From Euperipatoides rowelli (lineage: Eukaryota; Onychophora; Udeonychophora; Euonychophora; Peripatopsidae), in NCBI GenBank assembly GCA_003024985.2, contig PXIH01S0005444.1: a stretch of DNA of 11,625 bases; one strand, written 5' to 3'. Shown here one piece after another: positions 1-8,746 of the stretch (within the stretch, counting starts at the first letter, position 1; each line of letters starts with the position of its first letter). Below the pieces are notes generated by a model, which saw nothing but the letters and a program-made list of their open reading frames with translations, had not been told where the DNA came from and made no database searches. The translations under genes and the position numbers were made by a program.

Positions 1-47
1 ATCGCTAGTAAATGCGCGCGCATGTTTAATTGGCATAAAATCGACCG

Positions 48-317
48 AAGCTTCCCTACTGTATGGATACTTATACTGTGGTTATACTGTAGATTTTGAA
101 ATATTTGATATAGTAAACACGAGCTGTAATGATTTCTGTTGCATGCCATGTAATGATTTCTGTTGTATACCGTCATTTATAAAAAAATTCATAAAACAAA
201 ATCTGTTTGGATTTTTTTTTATCTACTGTATATATTAAAATTCCTGATAAAAAATAGAACAAAAAATACTATTTAAGTTTTTTTAAATCTGTTATAGATT
301 TTGAAATATACACGTTA
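48..317. mobile_element. Left end of an inverted-repeat element with satellite-like units
   Basis: The segment opens with a 35-bp sequence (48-82, starting AAGCTTCCCTACTG) whose exact reverse complement lies at 6346-6380. Behind it is a shortened version of the repeat unit found at 5665-6345: the block beginning ATTAAAATTCCTGATA at 234 recurs at 5901 and 6285 in the same orientation. A 16-bp motif, GTAATGATTTCTGTTG, is repeated at 126-141 and 150-165 with a 24-bp period. No open frame or transposase is visible, so this is a non-autonomous end or fragment. The outermost AAGCTT is palindromic, so it could be part of the inverted repeat or a 6-bp target duplication. The superfamily is not recognised. 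Confidence 0.55.
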
Positions 318-375
318 CACTGACACACCGTGATTACTCATGTAACCTTCTGACCGTGACGACTGCAGGGCTAAG

Positions 376-566
376 GATGGAGCTATAAACTTCTAAAGCC
401 TAAATTAACAGGATCAAAGTTCATTCAAACTTGAATCACTAAGGCATTAATTATTTTTTAGAGAATTAATGCCTTAATTATTTTTTAGAGAATTATTTGA
501 ACTTTTTTTAGAGTTCAAATAGCTAAATGAACTTTGACCTGATATTTCAACAATTGGAGCTCCATC
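376..566. repeat. Imperfect 191-bp hairpin element
   Basis: GATGGAGCT at 376-384 is mirrored by AGCTCCATC at 558-566. Moving inward, ATCAAAGTTCATT on the left pairs with AATGAACTTTGA on the right. The centre has a direct duplication of TTAATTATTTTTTAGAGAATT and a small inverted repeat, GGCATTAATT with AATTAATGCC. The architecture resembles a small fold-back or MITE copy altered by internal duplication. I could not identify a flanking target duplication or a family. Confidence 0.5.
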
Positions 567-1295
567 TGAAACAGTCAAACATATTAACTTGTAACTAACT
601 TGACTACCTAGTCCTTTAAATATGTAAAAACATAGTATGGTAGTGGTTTTCAATTTATAAATATTATAAATATTTTATTTACAGTATAATTAACTACCAT
701 TTTTATAACATGATCAAAGGCTAGACATAGACAGACAAAGCCTCAAAACGAGAAAAATTTTATATGAAAAAAAAATTAGGCATGACACATTTTAGGAGCT
801 ATGGTATCTCAATCTTAAGATATAAACTAATTTTGTAATTATTATTTGGAAAACCTGTTTCATTAATGAAAAAGGAACCATCATTATTTGCATGTTGTTA
901 CCTATAATAATTTTGCCAAAAATAAGTTTTTATGTAGGCTACTGTACCTTAATATTTAAATACTGTTTCTTTTCCGTAACTTACTCCCATTATTATGGGC
1001 TATAAAGTATACCAACCAGGTTATGATTATGGCTCGCATCCAGTTGCAAACTTTTTATGCAATATTTAAATCCATAAAATTTCACCTAAAAAAGGGGAAC
1101 ATACTTTGAAACTTTTCTAAATATATGAATAGATGGAAGAGGAGGCAAACGGGAAGATTTTCATGAACTGTATTTATTAAACTAACTGTTATCAACTATA
1201 AAGAATCCACAAATTTTATTGAAATCTGAGATGGTGATGTCCTATAACATTTAAGAATTACTTTTGCAATGACTCTTTAATAGTTATACACATCA
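567..1295. other. AT-rich non-coding stretch
   Basis: No open frame of note, RNA gene or repeat structure was recognised. The sequence is rich in A/T runs with frequent stops in all frames, as expected of intron or intergenic DNA. Confidence 0.6.
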
Positions 1296-1303
1296 GTCCT
1301 GTC

Positions 1304-1805
1304 CAGCGCTAGAAATTATAATTTTTTGGTGGTAGCCCACTGGGCTACCACTCTTAATGCACCAGTAGCCCGGGTGTTTTTGTAGTAGCCCAAACTTTTT
1401 AAAGATTATATGCTTTAGAAAAACAATCCAAATAAACAGAACATTTTTGCTTGTTTTTTTTTTTTATTATTATTTTGATAAATACAAAGATGATGCCCAA
1501 ATAAGCCTATGCTGGTATTAATTGTAGGATTCCATCACTCACTGGTATTTTTGTTTGAATTAAAATAATTGTGTAGTTTAATTAGAATAAATTAGACAAG
1601 CTGAAACTATAATGCAGACTAATTAAAACTGATATTTTTTAATTTTATTTAAACAATTTTGATGCCACTTTATATAAAGTTAATTAATTTTTTTTTTGAC
1701 ATTTTTACCAGTAGCCTGACAGTCTACCTCTAAACTTGCAAGTAGTAGCCCAACCAATTAATTAGTAGCCTCGGGCTACTGGGCTACCAATAATTTCGAG
1801 CCCTG
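1304..1805. mobile_element. Non-autonomous hAT-type MITE with intact target duplication
   Basis: The element is 502 bp and flanked by a perfect 8-bp direct repeat, GTCCTGTC, at 1296-1303 and 1806-1813, which is the target-duplication length of hAT transposons. The left end reads CAGCGCTAGAAATTAT. The right end, reverse complemented, reads CAGGGCTCGAAATTAT. CAG/CTG ends followed by GGCTCGAAATTA are typical of a widespread animal group of non-autonomous hAT elements. Both subterminal regions carry many GTAGCCC/GGGCTAC heptamers in both orientations, plausibly transposase-binding sites (inference). The AT-rich centre has no coding capacity, so mobility would have depended on a transposase supplied in trans. 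Two mismatches in the left terminus suggest an old copy. Confidence 0.85.
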
Positions 1806-1899
1806 GTCCTGTCACTAAGCTCTATCAACAAAAACTCTCTATTCTGGAACTTAGGGTATAAAAATTACTTGAGAATGACACTGTACTAATTAAACTATT
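1724..1899 (+). repeat. 176-bp exact duplicate, copy 1 (end of piece A)
   Basis: This sequence is identical by eye, base for base, to 6501-6676. It covers the last 82 bp of the hAT MITE, its right target duplication and 86 bp of unique flank. It stops immediately before the N at 1900, and its partner starts immediately after the N at 6500. A shared end containing both element and flank is unlikely to be a second transposon insertion. It looks like an unmerged contig overlap. Confidence 0.9.
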
Positions 1900-1900
1900 N
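1900..1900. other. Assembly gap (N)
   Basis: A single N separates piece A from piece B. The sequence to its right starts with a poly-A run (1913-1928) unrelated to the left side. The true gap size and adjacency are unknown. Confidence 0.9.
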
Positions 1901-2337
1901 TAGCTACTCGCCAAAAAAAAAAAAAAAAGATAATGTACAATGTATCATTTTACAAAATGCTATCATAAATAATTTTCAAATGACATGTAGAGGGTGTGGG
2001 GAAGTCACAAATTTTATAAAAATAATAATTGTTAAATTATATCTACAGTACATCTCTGTAAGATTAACCATGGTTGGGATTTTTGAAATAGGGTATCTAG
2101 GATTTTTGAAATAGGGTATCTAAAGTCAAATATAAATATGAAATTTAGTGCTTTGAACAAAGGATAAAATAATGGATGATATCAGTTGGGCAATGCAAAA
2201 TGGAATGATTAAAACAATAGTATACTTTGAACTATATAAATAAAGAGAATGTGCTAATTGCAACTATTTCCATCCTTATTAAGTCCATAAAATAAAGTCC
2301 ATAAAAGATGAAATATGAAGAAATTCAACAGGTAGCA
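1901..2337. other. AT-rich non-coding stretch with two short tandem repeats
   Basis: A 23-bp unit, GGATTTTTGAAATAGGGTAT plus CTA, occurs twice in perfect tandem at 2077-2122. AAGTCCATAAAA is repeated with a 14-bp period at 2281-2306. No gene was seen. This lies downstream of the minus-strand gene that ends at 2504. Confidence 0.55.
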
Positions 2338-2503
2338 TACACATTTTATAAGATGTTTTAATACTCTACAACATCTGGGAAGAAAAGTACTACGGTAATT
2401 AAAAATAAAATAAAACTATCTTTTTAGAGTAATACTGCAGGTTGCAAAAATTTTTTAAAAAAAAATGAGATTTTTAAGATTTAATAAAGTATCTGAAATG
2501 TCC
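2338..2503 (-). other. Probable 3' UTR with poly(A) signal
   Basis: This is the sequence downstream of the minus-strand stop codon. An ATTAAA hexamer on the minus strand at 2362-2357 is followed by a TGTGTATG/CCTGTTG-type GT-rich stretch, the usual layout of an animal cleavage site. That would give a 3' UTR of about 165 nt. A nearer ATTAAA at 2485-2480 lies only about 20 nt past the stop. The choice is inferred from sequence alone. Confidence 0.3.
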
Positions 2504-2737
2504 TTAAAATCTTCGTCTTTTTGGATCTCCATAGTTGTCTCGGCCTCCCATATCTCTGCGACGATCCATCATGTTCTGTCGGTCACCACCCATGCCCCTA
2601 ACATTCCCCATTACGCCACCCATATTATTATTTCCCATCATATTACCAGGATTACCTACACCCATACCACCACCCATGTTTGATCCCATGCCTCCACCCA
2701 TTCCTACACCACTGCCTTGATCAAATCGTGACTGACG
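2504..2737 (-). CDS. Terminal exon of a DBHS-like (NONO/SFPQ/PSPC1-type) RNA-binding protein
   Basis: This minus-strand exon encodes the last 77 residues of a protein and ends in TAA at 2506-2504. The intron acceptor is TTTATAG, with AG at 2739-2738, and the exon opens in phase 0 with RQSRFDQGSG. The translation is low complexity (23 Gly, 12 Met), built from MGGGMG-type steps, then an Arg/Asp-rich stretch (DRRRDMGGRDNYG), and ends in DPKRRRF. From established knowledge, DBHS paraspeckle proteins have a Gly/Met-rich C-terminal tail, an ERFGQ-like motif, and a basic end (KRRRY in NONO, KKPRF in SFPQ) acting as a nuclear localisation signal. SRFDQG and KRRRF fit this pattern. The RRMs, NOPS and coiled-coil lie in upstream exons not found here. 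A different Gly-rich RNA-binding protein with a C-terminal NLS is possible. No in-frame damage is seen. Confidence 0.6.
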   Translation of the reverse strand, partial: RQSRFDQGSGVGMGGGMGSNMGGGMGVGNPGNMMGNNNMGGVMGNVRGMGGDRQNMMDRRRDMGGRDNYGDPKRRRF

Positions 2738-3693
2738 CTATAAATCCAGTGAACAGTTTATCAATGGGTTAGATGAAAGCCATGGAGTTTCAGTCATAGA
2801 AAGTACCAGCCGATGCACAAACATGTCAGGAACATAGAAAAAAAAAATGGGAGCAAAATGATGCTAATTAGACAAACAATATACAGTATATGTGTTTTGT
2901 GGGTTTTGTTTTTAAACTATTTTATGCCAAATATTCTTTAGTTCCTTTCAAACATCTGCATATGTTCATGAACTGAAAATGAGTCATGATAAAACACAAA
3001 ATACAAAACACAGTAAAACAAAAATCAACTGAAACAATGGATAGACAGAACTGAAATAAATGAGGTTTTTAAAGAACCATTTCAGGAATAAATCAAACAA
3101 AATAAATAAAGTTTGGTGAATGGATAAATTTAGTGGAGGTTAGATCTATTTTAAACCCAACTAAAAGCAACTGTAGTTTCTCCCCTCTCTCCTCCCAGCA
3201 TTGGAAGAATTGATGTGTGTCATTTTTTTAAGAAAAAATATTCCTGCTTCTCAATAACACAAAATATTTGATAATTTGCATATATACAAAAATATAACAC
3301 CCATCCCCCTAAAAGACACATTTTATGTACCGGTAATTGATTTAGTTAAGATAAAAGTGTACAGTGAATTTCAAAATTTAGCCTGTAAATATCATAAAAA
3401 GCTATTTTTCAGTTCATCACAAAATTATGTTGGTTCTGGCAATATTAATGTATGTCAAATTTTATCATTAAGAAAATAAATTCACAATAATATTTTTAAA
3501 AAAATGTATAGTTGTAAGATTTAAGCTACCACAATCTAAATAAACACTATATAAATTTTGGAGTATGCTATTTTAGGCCCATCTTAATTAGTCAAGATGC
3601 TAGGCTACTCATAGTAGCCTATAATTTTCAAATATTATATCACTTTAATTATAATTGAATATTAAAATTATGTTTTTGCTAAAATGTATTTAC
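2738..3693. other. Intronic or non-coding AT-rich stretch with a small hairpin
   Basis: This lies upstream of the terminal exon on the minus strand, so part of it is probably intron. No exon with convincing coding content was found. At 3601-3621 there is a perfect 9-bp stem (TAGGCTACT with AGTAGCCTA, loop CAT), preceded by a 6-bp stem, CATCTT with AAGATG. Confidence 0.5.
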
Positions 3694-3748
3694 CTCGATC
3701 AGCAAAATTTCTAATTGTCTTTTCCACCCAGAGCTAATGTCAACAACT
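3694..3748 (-). CDS. Possible small internal exon (weak)
   Basis: On the minus strand a pyrimidine-rich tract ending TTTTTGTAG or TTTTTGTAGAG is followed by 53-55 nt and then a strong donor, GAG|GTAAAT. The open frame reads VVDISSGWKRQLEILLIE and ends in phase 0, matching the phase of the exon at 2737. This is compatible with being an upstream exon of the same transcript, but the sequence shows no recognisable DBHS motif. The alternative frame, LWVEKTIRNFADR, has a different phase. The segment is short and the splice signals are generic, so this is only a candidate. Confidence 0.2.
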
Positions 3749-4312
3749 CTACAAAAACAGGCCGCCACCAATTCAGGCAAATTTTTAATACAAAATTTAT
3801 CCTGGCCCTGAATAAATATGTGATCACTTTGGAAAACCTAAGCTTGGAAATTTGATTTTTTTAACAATGATATAAAAAAAAATTCTTGAGGATTATCAAA
3901 ATTAAATGAAATCTGGACAAAAAAAAAAAAAAAAGAGGGGAGAGAAGGAATTCCCAAATAACTATAACATTTGTAACAGAGATATGGACTTATAGCTTGC
4001 TATCCCTAGGACTATCCCTGCCGAAGGGGTTATGTTATGTGTAATTGGAAGTCAAGTACAGTTATTGGCTAAAATCTAAAACTTAAAAGATAAAATGTAA
4101 ATATACTGTTTGTGAATATAAATGTAAATATTTTTAAAAATATTAAGAATGTAACAAATATGATTTATGTGAAAGTAACCTAAATAGAAAGAAAACAATA
4201 TATGAACACTTGCAGTACTTCACTGAACAGCCTAAATTTGGAACATTTAACTATTTGATTGTTTAAAAATTATGCCAACTTCCACAGATGACTCTTCTAT
4301 CTTATAAATCAC
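3749..4312. other. AT-rich non-coding stretch
   Basis: The stretch contains a 16-base poly-A run near 3920, and an 18-bp perfect A/T palindrome (AATATTTTTAAAAATATT) near 4130. No gene or element was recognised. Confidence 0.5.
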
Positions 4313-4439
4313 CTGATGCATCAAATACTTGGATGAGGAATGGGTTGACATTCGAAAATGTCTTCATAGTTAAACCTGCTTCCGGAGGCAACATCTCCTG
4401 TTGGTGGCCTTTGATTTCGAACACAGAGTAAGGCTGTTT
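4313..4439 (-). CDS. Coding-like segment, unidentified, possibly a decayed exon
   Basis: One minus-strand frame reads PYSVFEIKGHQQEMLPPEAG and then continues to FLIQVFDASG, where a consensus donor CATCAG|GTGATT follows (AG at 4314-4313). The composition is protein-like, and GC content is visibly higher than in the flanks. The IQVFDASG ending resembles the beta-strand plus turn of Ig-like or filamin-like beta-sandwich repeats, but I do not recognise the protein. The upstream boundary is poor: TAG at 4442-4440 or CAG at 4436-4434 lacks a good pyrimidine tract. Other frames carry plausible protein stretches just upstream (see the next entry), so frameshift decay or sequencing indels are possible. 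The overlapping 79-codon frame at 4321-4560 looks like a shadow. Confidence 0.3.
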
Positions 4440-4660
4440 CTACATGCAATTGTTTTCTGCCTAGGTTCAGGCAGAACAACCACACCTTTAACTGGTATAC
4501 TTTTAAAGAATTTACATTAGGATGATTCTCTGAATATAGTGATGTCTGGACGGTCGCCATGCAACAAAGCCCGGGGGGGGGGGGGGGAGTTCACACAAAT
4601 ACTAGAGGCAAGTCTTGCCAAAACTCACGTCATCCACGGTATTGCTGTAAGGAAACAAAC
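4440..4660 (-). pseudogene. Higher-GC island with broken frames and splice-like signals
   Basis: On the minus strand a long pyrimidine tract ends in TTTCCTTACAG at about 4655-4645, a strong acceptor. Sixteen bases later comes GAC|GTGAGT (4629|4628), a strong donor. The open frame from the acceptor reads NTVDDVSFGKTCL and then stops. Further along, MATVQTSLYSENHPNVNSLK appears in one frame and SIPVKGVVVLPEPRQKTIAC in another, leading toward the frame used at 4439-4313. A 15-G homopolymer (4573-4587) is both mutation-prone and a likely place for sequencing error. This could be a degraded gene or a real gene with indel errors. The product is unknown. Confidence 0.2.
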
Positions 4661-5644
4661 AAACAAAAAAAAATGCTCCCAGGTTTTGTTACCACTGACG
4701 GCCATAATGCCATTCAAGAAAATTGTGCTATTGAAATTTTAATTTTCTTCATTACATTCGTTATTTTGTTCTGCATATCAACTAAAATATCTATTTCATC
4801 ATAAAAATGGTTTATATTCATTATTTCTAGTTTTTGATTTCAATAAAATTATATTAGCTTATATTAATCTTAATAATACAGAAGTAGGTCACAGTAATCC
4901 TGAAAAAAATGTTGCCATTAAGCAAGATAAGCTGAGTTTCTGAGCTCATTGCAATAGATGTTAGCGTTAGCCTATATCGGTATTTGAAGCAGTCAGTACA
5001 TTCACTAACACCTATAATAATGACTGCCCCCTAACATATTTTTTTTTCTTTCTATTTTTTCCTTTTATTTCCACTAAACTACAATATGTATGTGATTAGT
5101 CCCTGTGTTACTGTTGCGGCATTTATTAAAGAAGTAAAAACTGACTGCTATGCCTAAATCCAGAAGACAAAGGGTAGATAATGTTGTTGAAATCAGAAAC
5201 TATGTTAAAATTTCAACCATAGTTGCCTGGAATTTAATTTAAATAGGATTTAAAAGCTTGGATACGTCACGATTCCAAATTATAATGCAAAGTTTGCTGA
5301 GAATAATTGTTTTTGCATATTAAAAGCCAGTAGATAACAATTGTGACACATACCGTAGTATTAAAGATTTTAATTTATTTGCTATAAGTTTATACTAGAT
5401 CCAATTATTATGATATTTTGTTTGAAGATTTTCAATTATGTTTAACCCTGCAGTCATCACAGTATCTGTGAGATACATAATTAATATTCAAAAATTAATT
5501 TCTAACTAATGCACTCAGCTAAAATATTATACAGCGTTTAATGCTCCTAAATTAATGAGTTTTTTCATCTGTCAATTAGCCGGTGTTGTGACGGCAAGGC
5601 GTATATTGATTTCCTTTGATTTTATCTGTCAGATACACCCGACT
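4661..5644. other. Non-coding AT-rich stretch
   Basis: No gene, RNA or repeat family was recognised. The last 80 bp (about 5575-5650) are less AT-rich and contain CAT|GTAAGT at 5649-5655, which looks like a donor. I could not attach a coding exon to it. Confidence 0.5.
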
Positions 5645-6380
5645 TCTCATGTAAGTTTTTTTCTTTCAGGTAGAGTAATTCAAATATTAAAACACATTTA
5701 GGAATAAACTTATACATTTTTGAAATCAGAATTTAATGTAGATTTCAAAAATCAAAACCCAAAATTTTTATCTCTAACGACAGAGAAACGGCAATCAAAA
5801 ATGTAAGAACTGGCTTTTTTTTTAAATTATAGCCGACATTTAGAAAAAAAATTTGGCGGTACTTATAAAAAAAATCTGTTTGTAGGATTTTTTTATATAG
5901 ATTAAAATTCCTGATAAAAAATAGAACAAAAAATACTATTTAAGTTTTTTTCTATCTGTTATACAGTAAGATTTTGAAATATTTAACATAATGTATTATT
6001 TGGACATACAGCAAATACGAGCTTTAATGATTTCTGTTTTTTTTTTCAGGTAGCGTAATTCAAATATTATAAAACATTTATGAATGAACTTATAAGATAA
6101 CTTACATTTTTCAAATCAGAATTTAATACAGAATTCAAAAATCAAAACCAAAAAAATTATATCTCCAACGACAGAGAAACGGCAATGGAAAATGTAAGAA
6201 GAACTGGCTTTTTTTTAATATATATAGCTGAAATTTATATAAAAATTCATAAAAAATAATCTGTTTGATTTTTTTTTTTAATAGATTAAAATTCCTGATA
6301 AAAAAATAGAACAAAAAATACTATTTAAGTTTTTTTGTATGTTATACCACAGTATAAGTATCCATACAGTAGGGAAGCTT
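5645..6380. mobile_element. Right end of an inverted-repeat element with 380-bp tandem units
   Basis: Two tandem units start at the shared motif TTCAGGTAGNGTAATTCAAA, at 5665 and 6045, a period of 380 bp. The first is complete. The second is cut short near 6345 and runs into a 35-bp terminal repeat at 6346-6380, the exact reverse complement of 48-82. Blocks shared by both units include ACGACAGAGAAACGGCAAT and AAAATTCCTGATAAAAAA, and the unit is also present in shortened form at 83-317. By eye the units are roughly 85% alike, with scattered indels. No transposase frame is present. DNA elements that carry satellite-like tandem units between inverted ends are known in marine invertebrates, but I cannot place this one in a superfamily. 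Confidence 0.6.
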
Positions 6381-6499
6381 AATGTTAATGACCCTATGTA
6401 GACTTGCCAATCAGTTTTAATAGCGCCGCCAAGTGGCGTATAAGGAACACTAATGTTATTAGCATTCAAGAGTTAAGGAAAACTACTGTTGATTTAATA
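6381..6499. other. Flank of the inverted-repeat element
   Basis: This short stretch holds GCGCCGCCAAGTGGCG, a local GC island. No gene was seen. It ends at the N at 6500. Confidence 0.4.
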
Positions 6500-6500
6500 N
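6500..6500. other. Assembly gap (N)
   Basis: A single N separates piece B from piece C. The sequence to its right starts in the middle of a second copy of the hAT MITE right end. Confidence 0.9.
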
Positions 6501-6676
6501 CTACCTCTAAACTTGCAAGTAGTAGCCCAACCAATTAATTAGTAGCCTCGGGCTACTGGGCTACCAATAATTTCGAGCCCTGGTCCTGTCACTAAGCTCT
6601 ATCAACAAAAACTCTCTATTCTGGAACTTAGGGTATAAAAATTACTTGAGAATGACACTGTACTAATTAAACTATT
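6501..6676 (+). repeat. 176-bp exact duplicate, copy 2 (start of piece C)
   Basis: This is identical to 1724-1899. The MITE terminus falls at 6582 and its 8-bp target duplication at 6583-6590, followed by the same unique flank. The MITE here is cut at the N, not by a biological boundary. From 6677 onward the sequence continues past the point where piece A stops. Confidence 0.9.
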
Positions 6677-8740
6677 TAAAAAGTAAAGAATATTAATACT
6701 GAACTTAAAGAACAATAACCAGTTTGAATGTAATAACCATTCAACAAACAGCGGAATTCTGGGCATTTTAAGAGACAAAATGTATTTTCTCCATCATTTT
6801 TTTTTAACAGCAAAAATATCAAAGAACTTAAATTTCAAGATTTTTAACGCTTCATAATATACACAATACTGCATTTCATTTAAATACAACCACCAACAAT
6901 CCTTACAAGATGTCCAGAAAACCTCATTTTAAACTACATAGGCTAATGTAACTAAAAAATATTTGTTAGGAAACAATTTTTTTTTAAATTATACTCACTA
7001 ATAAAATTATGAAAGCAAAAAATCAATTTTACCAATTAAATAGTTAATTCTTTTTAAATAGTTTTTACTTGACAACTATGGTACATGAAACTTAATGTTA
7101 TATTTAATGAAATGTACGTGTAAAGGTTTAGTGTTAATCATCTTAATACTACTCTTTTCTATTCTTTACTATATTACTATTATAAATATTATTAGCCATG
7201 AAAAACATTTTTAATATTCAATCTAAAGAATAAAAACACAATCTTATTTCCATAAAGTTAATTTACAAAACAATTTATCTGGATGTAGCGCCATAATGCT
7301 GCATATGTTTTTTTATGTCCTGTAAATAGTCATTATTTTAATTTGCTTGTTATTTTTAATTTATTTTTTCATGGATATTAGCAATGCGTTCTAATGTTGG
7401 GATTACAATTAAAGCAGTGGATTGATGTTTAAAAAAGTCCAACCCTATGGATTCCATGAACGTTTATCTAGGCCTTTCAACATATTTAAAGCCATTGGGA
7501 TTATTTGCTATGTCACATTCTTTCAATGTGCTTCATCACCTTATTCGTGAAAAGCAAATTGTTTTTTTGTTTTTTTTTAATTTAATGATTATTGTTGATG
7601 GAGTTTTTCTCTTGTGTATAATCAAAATGTGATGCTATTGGTTAAGATTTTTTGGTCGGCTTCTGCATTGACTTCGAATCAAGCAACTCGTTGGGTGGTC
7701 TGATTTAACTCTGACTAACTGTGAATGCTACCATTGTTTCGGATCATCATTTACAGAAAAACTACTTGATCAAACAATTTAATTGTTGAAACAGATGCAA
7801 GTTTGGAGCTGAAAAGATATTACTGTATATCAGCTTTATGACTTTATATTTCTTTATTTTATTTCTCTCTACTTAAAATTAAACCAATCAATGTTATAGC
7901 ATTATTTATTGTAATTGGGATTCACATCCACCTTGTGGGCTAGGGTCCCAAATAGTTATTCAAATTCTTTACTTTATACTAATTATTCTGTATATATTTT
8001 AGTTCGAGAATAAACGCAATAATAACACCCAAAGGCCTGTCTTGATAACCCAGATATTATGCATGTGAGGGAAATAATTTTTTAATTATACCTGCAGGCA
8101 TCAGTCTTAATGGCCGCATCCACTATCTGCATATCATTAAAAATGCAACATTTGAATCCAGCCTAAATTACAAAATAAGGGCCAATCTTCCATTTTGGAG
8201 TCCACTATGTTTAAGCTCAAAATTAAATTTTATATTCAAACAAAAACAATTGCCTAATCTATGATAGTCCATTTATTAACTATACTTTAGAGGCTCTGCA
8301 CTTCATAGTTGCAGGTATGATGACACATTTACGATTATAAAAAATAAAAGAGATTGATTTAGCATATTTCAATATAAATCAGTAAAAAAAAAATTACCAA
8401 TATTATTGGTATTACAATAATGGAATTAAATTTTTTAAAAAAGTTTACTTGACAATTTATGTTTTGTTTTTTAAATAAATCAAAATGTAAATTTCAATAT
8501 TGGCTTTAATGTTTTTGGATGATTTTAATAAAAAGTAATTTATTTTACAATCAAAACTAAATTCATTTTTTAAAATACATTCTAAGTCTATATTTAATTA
8601 TAATTACTTTTAAGGAAGCTAAGATAAAAACCGTCAAAATAAATCCATGAAATCAATTAATTTAGTTAGCACCTTGCTAATAGACAGGATAGATAGAAGA
8701 GGCCATAGGAAGAAATAAAAACCAGGATAAAAATGAATTA
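6677..8740. other. Long AT-rich stretch without recognisable genes
   Basis: About 2 kb of A/T-rich DNA with stops in all frames. The open frame at 7447-7632 starts at an ATG but has a hydrophobic, Phe-rich translation explained by T runs, so I do not call it a gene. A short hairpin, TACCAAT with ATTGGTA (loop ATT), lies near 8396. No tRNA, repeat family or splice pair could be supported. Confidence 0.55.
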
Positions 8741-8746
8741 AACATA

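Noticed and set aside
48-53. piggyBac assignment from CCCTA-type ends
   Set aside because: piggyBac elements duplicate TTAA. The bases flanking CCC here are AAGCTT, so the family call is not supported.
2465-2720. Two plus-strand open frames opposite the terminal exon
   Set aside because: They are antisense shadows of the Met/Gly-rich minus-strand exon. Their His/Thr- and Pro-rich translations follow from ATG/GGN repeats read backwards.
3276-3479. Plus-strand 67-codon open frame
   Set aside because: It has AT-driven composition, no recognisable domain, and lies in probable intron sequence of the minus-strand gene.
4405-4425. TTCGAA-centred motif resembling a tRNA B box (SINE head)
   Set aside because: The B-box match has at least two mismatches on either strand and no convincing A box lies at the right distance.
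7447-7632. Plus-strand 61-codon open frame
   Set aside because: The translation is hydrophobic and Phe-rich, driven by T runs. There is no motif or splice context.
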